A stretch of DNA of 64,000 nucleotides from JAUWGC01 sp963753055 (GTDB lineage Bacteria; Bacteroidota; Bacteroidia; Bacteroidales; B18-G4): contig CAVWAP010000002.1 in NCBI GenBank assembly GCA_963753055.1, positions 310,001-374,000 of the forward strand. Direction: 5' to 3'. The notes under the pieces were generated by a model, which saw only the letters and a list, made by a program, of their open reading frames with translations, did no database searches and was not told the origin of the DNA. Shown here piece by piece: positions 59,673 to 64,000 of the stretch. Position 1 is the stretch's first letter. Each line of letters starts with the position of its first letter. The position numbers and the translations under genes are program-made.

Positions 59673-59680
59673 TATATTTG
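59673..59680 (+). promoter_or_regulatory. -7 element TATATTTG
   Basis: TAnnTTTG match 18 nt before the first ATG of the thioredoxin-like gene at 59698. Confidence 0.5.
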
Positions 59681-59697
59681 TTATCACATCACCTATT

Positions 59698-61023
59698 ATG
59701 AACCATAAACTCGTTGACATGAAAAAACTATTACTTTTCTTATTCTTGTCTGCTTTTATGTTACCTGTATTTGCCCAGGGCGTGGCTAATCAGGAACCAC
59801 AGACAAGAGATGCGCTCTTATCGGGCATGATGAAGGTAACCGATATTGGTGATTTTACGATCACCGACTCAGACGGCAATACCTGGAACCTTTATGAGCA
59901 ACTTGATGCCGGGAAAACGGTCTTCCTGGATCTGTTCTTCACTACTTGAAGTAGCTGCCAGACATATGCTTCATTAATTGAAGGAGTGTATGTCGCGTAC
60001 GGTTCCGGTGAGGAGGATCTCCTCATGTGGGGCCTTACCCCGAGTGATAACAATGCGCAAATAAATACTTATAAAGCGTCATATGGTATCACTAACCCTT
60101 GCGCCGGTACTGAAGGTGGCGGACCAGCAGCCATCGATATTACCATTGCCGGACAAAATTTCCTCGGATATCCTACATACTGCATTGTTTGTCCTGACAG
60201 GACACTTTATTTCGATGTGTGCTGGCCACCTGTTGCAACCTGTTTTGATCCGATTATTGCAAGCTGTGTGCCCCCATTGGTCGCTGACTTTTCTGCTGAT
60301 CCAAACCCGGGCTGTGTTAATGGTATGGTAACTTATACCGATGAAACTGTCGGTAACCCGACTTCATGGGACTGGACCTTTGAAGGTGGCGATCCGGCTA
60401 CATCAACGGAGCAGAATCCTGTTGTGACTTACGATGCTGAAGGTGACTGGGATGTTACGCTGTCAGTTTCTGACGGAAGCAATTCCAATTCCCAAACAGC
60501 AGAAGACTATTTATCTATTCTACCATTGCCGGAGGTTACATTAGCCCCGCAGGATACAGCCTGTTTGAACTGGGCTCCTTATGAGCTTACAGGTGGTTCA
60601 CCTGAAGGCGGCAATTACGCTGGCCCTGGTATCGTGGATAATATGTTTGATCCATCCGTTGCCGGATTGGGTGCACATGCCATTACCTATGCTTATGAGG
60701 ATGAAAATGGCTGTGAGAACTATGCAGAAGGAGAGATCGTCGTAGATATCTGTGCAGGTATTGACGAGACTTCCATTGAAAACATAAAGATCTATCCTAA
60801 TCCTTCTAATGGTGACTTCACATTGTATTTCAACCACCATGGACAAGCTAAAATCGTGGTTTACAACCTGCTTGGTGCAGTCATTCACCAGGAAGAAGTT
60901 GTTGCAACCGGACAGCACAAAATGAATATCAACCTGCAGGGACTCAACGATGGCTTGTACCTGATCGCAGTTCAGACAGGAGCGGAGACCCATCTGCAGA
61001 AGTTGAAGATACACGCCAGGTAA
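59698..61023 (+). CDS. Secreted thioredoxin-like T9SS protein with in-frame TGA at the redox site
   Basis: One frame runs from 59698 (a second ATG at 59719 fits the signal peptide MKKLLLFLFLSAFMLPVFAQ better) to 61023, interrupted only by TGA at 59947-59949. Before it is a thioredoxin-fold N-terminus (FTITDSDGNTWNLYEQLDAG, KTVFLDLFFTT); after it SSCQTYASLIEGVY, a cis-Pro-type GYPTYCIVCPDRT, then a PKD domain (VADFSADPNPGCVNGMVTYT), an Ig-like region and a T9SS type A sorting domain (IYPNPSNGDFTLYF). The TGA sits where such proteins have the first Cys of CXXC. It may be read as selenocysteine (U-S-S-C) or may be a recent nonsense mutation. Everything downstream is intact. Confidence 0.75.
59961..59994 (+). 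promoter_or_regulatory. Stem-loop just after the TGA, possible SECIS
   Basis: GACATA/TATGTC (59961-59966 with 59989-59994) as lower stem, an internal loop, CTTCA/TGAAG (59969-59973 with 59979-59983) as upper stem and a 5-nt loop TTAAT. The loop lies 24 nt past the TGA, within the range for bacterial SECIS elements, but it lacks the G usually found in the loop. Confidence 0.35.
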
Positions 61024-61062
61024 AAAGAGAAAAGAGATTAGAGAAATCTATTGTTATTTAAT

Positions 61063-61153
61063 TCTCTTTTCTCTTTTCTCTTCTCTCTTTTCTCTCTTCT
61101 CTTTTTCTCTTCTCTCTTTTCTCTTTTCTCTTCTCTCTTTTCTATTATCTCTT
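61063..61153. repeat. 7-bp repeat array, about thirteen units (TCTCTTT type)
   Basis: A pyrimidine-rich array with period 7 fills the gap and ends 12 nt before the -7 element. Translating it gives the low-complexity FSLLFFSSLFS that a longer start would add to the synthetase. Confidence 0.88.
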
Positions 61154-61165
61154 CTCATTTTGCAT

Positions 61166-61173
61166 TATCTTTG
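61166..61173 (+). promoter_or_regulatory. -7 element TATCTTTG
   Basis: Exact match to the commonest Bacteroidota -7 form; sets the start of the following gene at the ATG 61198. Confidence 0.65.
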
Positions 61174-61197
61174 TATTTCATTCAATATGCTCCTTTC

Positions 61198-62847
61198 ATG
61201 GCTGACCAAACCAAATTAACCTTCCCGGAGCTGATTTCTGCGTCGGTTAAAAAAAATTACGATTGCAATGCCTTATCTTTCGTCGGTGAAACACCTTTCA
61301 CCTATGGAGAGATGGAGGATCAGGTTTATGCATTAATCGCATTTCTTGAAAAATTAGGTGTCAAACAAGGTGACAAGGTTGCTATCCTGAGTGCCAATAT
61401 GCCCAACTGGGGCATTGCTTATTTTGCAATAACCTTTATGGGGGCAGTGACAGTTCCTTTGTTGCCGGATTTTCACCATAATGATATTCAAAACATCCTG
61501 GACCACTCAGAAGCAAAAGCGATACTCATTTCGGAGAACCATCTTCATAAGATTGAAGATCTTAGCAATGATTATCTTAAAATCAGGATCAAGCTTGATG
61601 ATTTCTCATTGATTGGAGAGTTTACTATTTCTGCTGATTTTAAAAAGGAAGCCAGACCCGTAAATCAGTATGCCGTTGAAGAAGATGATCTTGCAGCCAT
61701 CATTTATACATCAGGGACGACAGGTAAATCAAAAGGAGTAATGCTTACACATAAGAATATCTGCTCTAATGCGATCGCCGGGGGCATTGTTCAGCCTATT
61801 GATGACACAGATCGTTGCCTGTCCTTATTGCCACTATCGCATACCTATGAAAACACACTTGGTTTTATCCTTCCTTTATTGGGAGGAGGGTGCATTTACT
61901 ATTTACGCAAACCACCTACTCCAAGCGTATTATTGCCGGCATTAAAAGAGATTAAACCGACAATTATCCTCTCAGTACCACTTATTATTGAGAAGATATA
62001 CCGCAATAAGGTATTGCCCACTTTCACGGGTAGTAAGGTCATGAGTAGTCTATATAAATTCTCTCCTGTAAGGAAATTGTTAAATAAGCTGGCTGGAAAG
62101 AAATTGCTCAAGACTTTCGGTGGAGAATTACGCTTTTTTGGTGTTGGAGGAGCCAAGCTGGATGCAACAGTGGAGAAGTTTCTTCAGGAAGCACGCTTCC
62201 CTTATGCAATAGGTTATGGGTTAACTGAAACCGCCCCCTTGCTGGCCGGTGTCAATCCTCAGACTATCAGGCTGGAATCCACGGGACCAGCTGTTGAAGG
62301 GGTGGAGCTGAAGATCAACAAGCCGGATAAGGAAACAGGGGAGGGAGAGATATGGGCCAAGGGCCCGAACATAATGAAAGGCTATTACAAGGAGCCTGAG
62401 CTGACAAGTGAGATGATCACTTCTGATGGTTGGCTGAAGACAGGGGACCTGGGCGTGTTTGATAAAGACAATTTCCTTTTCATCAAGGGCCGCCTGAAAA
62501 ATATGATCGTCGGGGCCAATGGAGAGAATATCTATCCTGAAGAGATTGAATCTGTGATCAATAATTTCAACTATGTCAGTGAATCTCTTGTTGTAGAGGA
62601 GAAGGGAAAATTGGTGGCATTGGTGCATTTCAACCGCGAAGAGCTTGAAGAACGCTACCAGCATTTAAAGCATGAAGTGTCTGATTATGCCGAACAGAAG
62701 ATTGACGAATTAATTGTCGAACTCAAGCATCATGTCAATTCCCGTGTCAACAAATTCTCACAGCTGCAGCTGATAATTGTCCAGCACGACCCATTCCAAA
62801 AAACCGCTACCCATAAAATCAAACGATTTCTGTATCACAAATCGTAA
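61198..62847 (+). CDS. Long-chain acyl-CoA synthetase (AMP-binding)
   Basis: The promoter at 61166 and the sequence MADQTKLTFPELISASVKKN support the ATG at 61198; a longer frame from 61051 only translates the repeat array. The 549-residue enzyme has the P-loop AIIYTSGTTGKSKGVMLTHK, the A5 motif GYGLTETAPLLAG, the hinge region GWLKTGDLGVFDKDNFLFIKGR and the catalytic Lys segment near the C-terminus (QKTATHKIKRFLY). It activates fatty acids with ATP and CoA in the cytoplasm. Length is slightly short for the group but all motifs are present. Confidence 0.93.
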   Translation: MADQTKLTFPELISASVKKNYDCNALSFVGETPFTYGEMEDQVYALIAFLEKLGVKQGDKVAILSANMPNWGIAYFAITFMGAVTVPLLPDFHHNDIQNILDHSEAKAILISENHLHKIEDLSNDYLKIRIKLDDFSLIGEFTISADFKKEARPVNQYAVEEDDLAAIIYTSGTTGKSKGVMLTHKNICSNAIAGGIVQPIDDTDRCLSLLPLSHTYENTLGFILPLLGGGCIYYLRKPPTPSVLLPALKEIKPTIILSVPLIIEKIYRNKVLPTFTGSKVMSSLYKFSPVRKLLNKLAGKKLLKTFGGELRFFGVGGAKLDATVEKFLQEARFPYAIGYGLTETAPLLAGVNPQTIRLESTGPAVEGVELKINKPDKETGEGEIWAKGPNIMKGYYKEPELTSEMITSDGWLKTGDLGVFDKDNFLFIKGRLKNMIVGANGENIYPEEIESVINNFNYVSESLVVEEKGKLVALVHFNREELEERYQHLKHEVSDYAEQKIDELIVELKHHVNSRVNKFSQLQLIIVQHDPFQKTATHKIKRFLYHKS

Positions 62848-62860
62848 ATAAAAAATTCAA

Positions 62861-63010
62861 TCTCCTCTCTCTTCTCTCCCCGCCTTCGGCGGGATGTCCC
62901 TCGGCTTTGCCTCGCTCCACTTTTCTCCCCGCCTTCGGCGGGATGTCCCTCGGCTTTGCCTCGCTCCACTTTTCTCTTCTCTCTTCTCTCTTCTCCCTTC
63001 TCTCTTCTCC
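62861..63010. repeat. Pyrimidine-rich array with two 49-bp hairpin-containing repeats
   Basis: Two copies (starting at 62881 and 62930) of a 49-bp unit contain CCCGCC-TTC-GGCGGG hairpins and GTCCCTCGGCTTTGCCTCGC, flanked by TCTCTTC-type 7-mers. It lies between convergent genes. Confidence 0.85.
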
Positions 63011-63220
63011 CTAGTCTTTCACCACCAACACATGTATCGCCTTTACAATCAGTGATACTTCATCTCCTTCTTTCAGATCAAGGTCTTCCACAGATTCAAT
63101 AGTGAGCACCGATGCCATCTGGGCTGCCTGTGTCACATTAAACTTCACGAGTGACATAACATTTCCGTGCTTGATTGATTTTACTGTAGCCTTGATCTGG
63201 TTTCTTGCTCCGTATTTCAT
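63011..63220 (-). CDS. Molbindin-like TOBE protein
   Basis: A single TOBE domain of 69 residues: MKYGARNQIKATVKSIKHGN, then a loop and VLTIESVEDLDLKEGDEVSL with IVKAIHVLVVKD. This matches the Mop/molbindin family, which stores or senses molybdate or tungstate as an oligomer. Full length for the family. A tungsten-type AOR gene is also in the window, so a role in tungstate or molybdate homeostasis is plausible. It has no visible partner gene. Confidence 0.88.
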   Translation of the reverse strand: MKYGARNQIKATVKSIKHGNVMSLVKFNVTQAAQMASVLTIESVEDLDLKEGDEVSLIVKAIHVLVVKD

Positions 63221-63358
63221 GGTTGTCAGTTTTTATTAATGTTGGTTTGCTAAGTTTAAAAATACTAATTAATTCGTTCAGAGCTTGATAAGTGTTTCAA
63301 AATCTATTAATTTTAGTAGTCATTTTCATCATCTTCAACCATTCAAATTAATTAGGCT

Positions 63359-64000
63359 ATGAAAATTCATAAAATTATCCCTGTCATTGTCAGCGTATTT
63401 TGGCTGAATATCTGTTTAGCTCAAATAACAGAGCTTAAGCTCATTCCCGAAGACCCACAAAACTTAGTATCATTTGGATTCTCTGTTGCCCTGGATAACA
63501 ATATCCTTATTGTCGGGGCCGCTGAGTCGAATAATCTTGGGGCAAAATCCGGAGCTGCGGTAGTATATGAAAATATTAACGGTAACTGGGATGAAGATAC
63601 GGTATTGTTGGCAAGTGATGGGACTACAGCCGCGAGGTTTGGCTGGGCTGTTGACGTACAGGACGATTACGTATTTGTTGGGGCAGACCAGGAACCATCA
63701 AATGGGATCTGGGCTGGGGCAGTATATGTTTTTAAATATGATTCTTTAAGTGGACAATGGAACCAGCACCAAAAAATAGTTCCTGGAGATATTCAAGCCG
63801 GGGATCAATTCGGCAGTTCAATATCGATCAGTGATGATTATGTTTTGATTGGAGCCAGGGGGGCTGATGCTAACGTTGGGGCTGCTTATATCTATAGAGA
63901 TGCAGGCCCTGAATGGGTTCAGGATGCTCGATTAACACCGGTAAACTACGTTGGAAGTGAACCATATTTCGGGGTATCAGTTGGTCTGGATGGTAATTAT
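63359..64000 (+). CDS. Secreted FG-GAP repeat protein, 3' end beyond window
   Basis: The ATG at 63359 starts a signal peptide (MKIHKIIPVIVSVFWLNICL) followed by FG-GAP/beta-propeller repeats of about 55 residues, with FGFSVALDNNILIVGAAES, FGWAVDVQDDYVFVGADQE, FGSSISISDDYVLIGARGA and a new FGVSVGLDGNY at the window edge. The frame is open to position 64000, so the C-terminus (often a T9SS domain) is not visible. Integrin-like repeats of this type usually mediate binding. Confidence 0.85.
   Translation, partial: MKIHKIIPVIVSVFWLNICLAQITELKLIPEDPQNLVSFGFSVALDNNILIVGAAESNNLGAKSGAAVVYENINGNWDEDTVLLASDGTTAARFGWAVDVQDDYVFVGADQEPSNGIWAGAVYVFKYDSLSGQWNQHQKIVPGDIQAGDQFGSSISISDDYVLIGARGADANVGAAYIYRDAGPEWVQDARLTPVNYVGSEPYFGVSVGLDGNY

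Noticed and set aside
59947..59949. General reassignment of TGA as a sense codon
   Set aside because: Many genes in the window end correctly at TGA, for example 5934-5936 and 45063-45065, so only a local recoding or a mutation is possible.
61051..61197. Longer start for the acyl-CoA synthetase with an F/S/L-rich N-terminus
   Set aside because: The extra 49 codons translate the pyrimidine-rich 7-bp array, and the -7 element TATCTTTG lies inside them; the ATG at 61198 gives the family N-terminus.

Overview
The window comes from a Bacteroidota genome, most likely an anaerobic or sediment-type Bacteroidales/Marinilabiliales relative. The evidence is nine proteins ending in type A C-terminal sorting domains (CTDs) of the type IX secretion system (T9SS), promoters with the Bacteroidota -7 element TAnnTTTG, AT-rich DNA without clear Shine-Dalgarno sites, and the gene content. 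No rRNA, tRNA or CRISPR array was seen.

Layout. 1-7.3 kb: a partial TPR protein, an intact IS110-family element with a candidate bridge-RNA region, a radical SAM enzyme, and a TPR histidine kinase/NtrC-type regulator pair followed by a sigma-54-like promoter for a secreted beta-helix protein. 9.7-23 kb: three large TPR proteins carrying class III nucleotide cyclase domains (one fused to an AraC-type HTH), an acyltransferase-ankyrin fusion, two very small genes, a truncated dehydrogenase, and a secreted repeat protein. 23-32.7 kb: metabolic and housekeeping genes (nitronate monooxygenase-like enzyme, LytTR regulator, aldo/keto reductase, methyltransferases, FAD oxidase) with RRM and alcohol dehydrogenase remnants. 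33-43 kb: more T9SS cargo, a DUF364-like/membrane-NTPase pair, and small enzymes. 43-54 kb: a tungsten-type aldehyde:ferredoxin oxidoreductase overlapping a class II aldolase gene, and a tight operon of giant subtilase, cyclase and universal stress protein. 54-64 kb: KefF/KefC-like pair, secreted M1 peptidase, a thioredoxin-like secreted protein with an in-frame TGA at the redox-active position, an acyl-CoA synthetase, a molbindin-like TOBE protein and a partial FG-GAP protein.

The genes show two themes: surface/secreted proteins delivered by T9SS, and signalling through TPR proteins with nucleotide cyclase, histidine kinase or DNA-binding outputs. Four full cyclase genes lie within 39 kb.

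The most striking signals outside ordinary annotation are: (1) about nineteen short arrays with different sequences but nearly all with a 7-bp period, lying between genes, at gene 3' ends and in frame inside three T9SS sorting domains at the same place, just after the PNP motif; (2) a hairpin family with a conserved 12-nt loop and covarying stems, sometimes joined to those arrays; (3) the in-frame TGA in a T-T-TGA-S-S-C redox motif, a selenocysteine candidate; (4) the IS110 element whose removal in silico restores an 11-bp periodic target; and (5) a seven-fold ATALVN peptide repeat placed inside an MBG-like domain of a 1775-residue subtilase.
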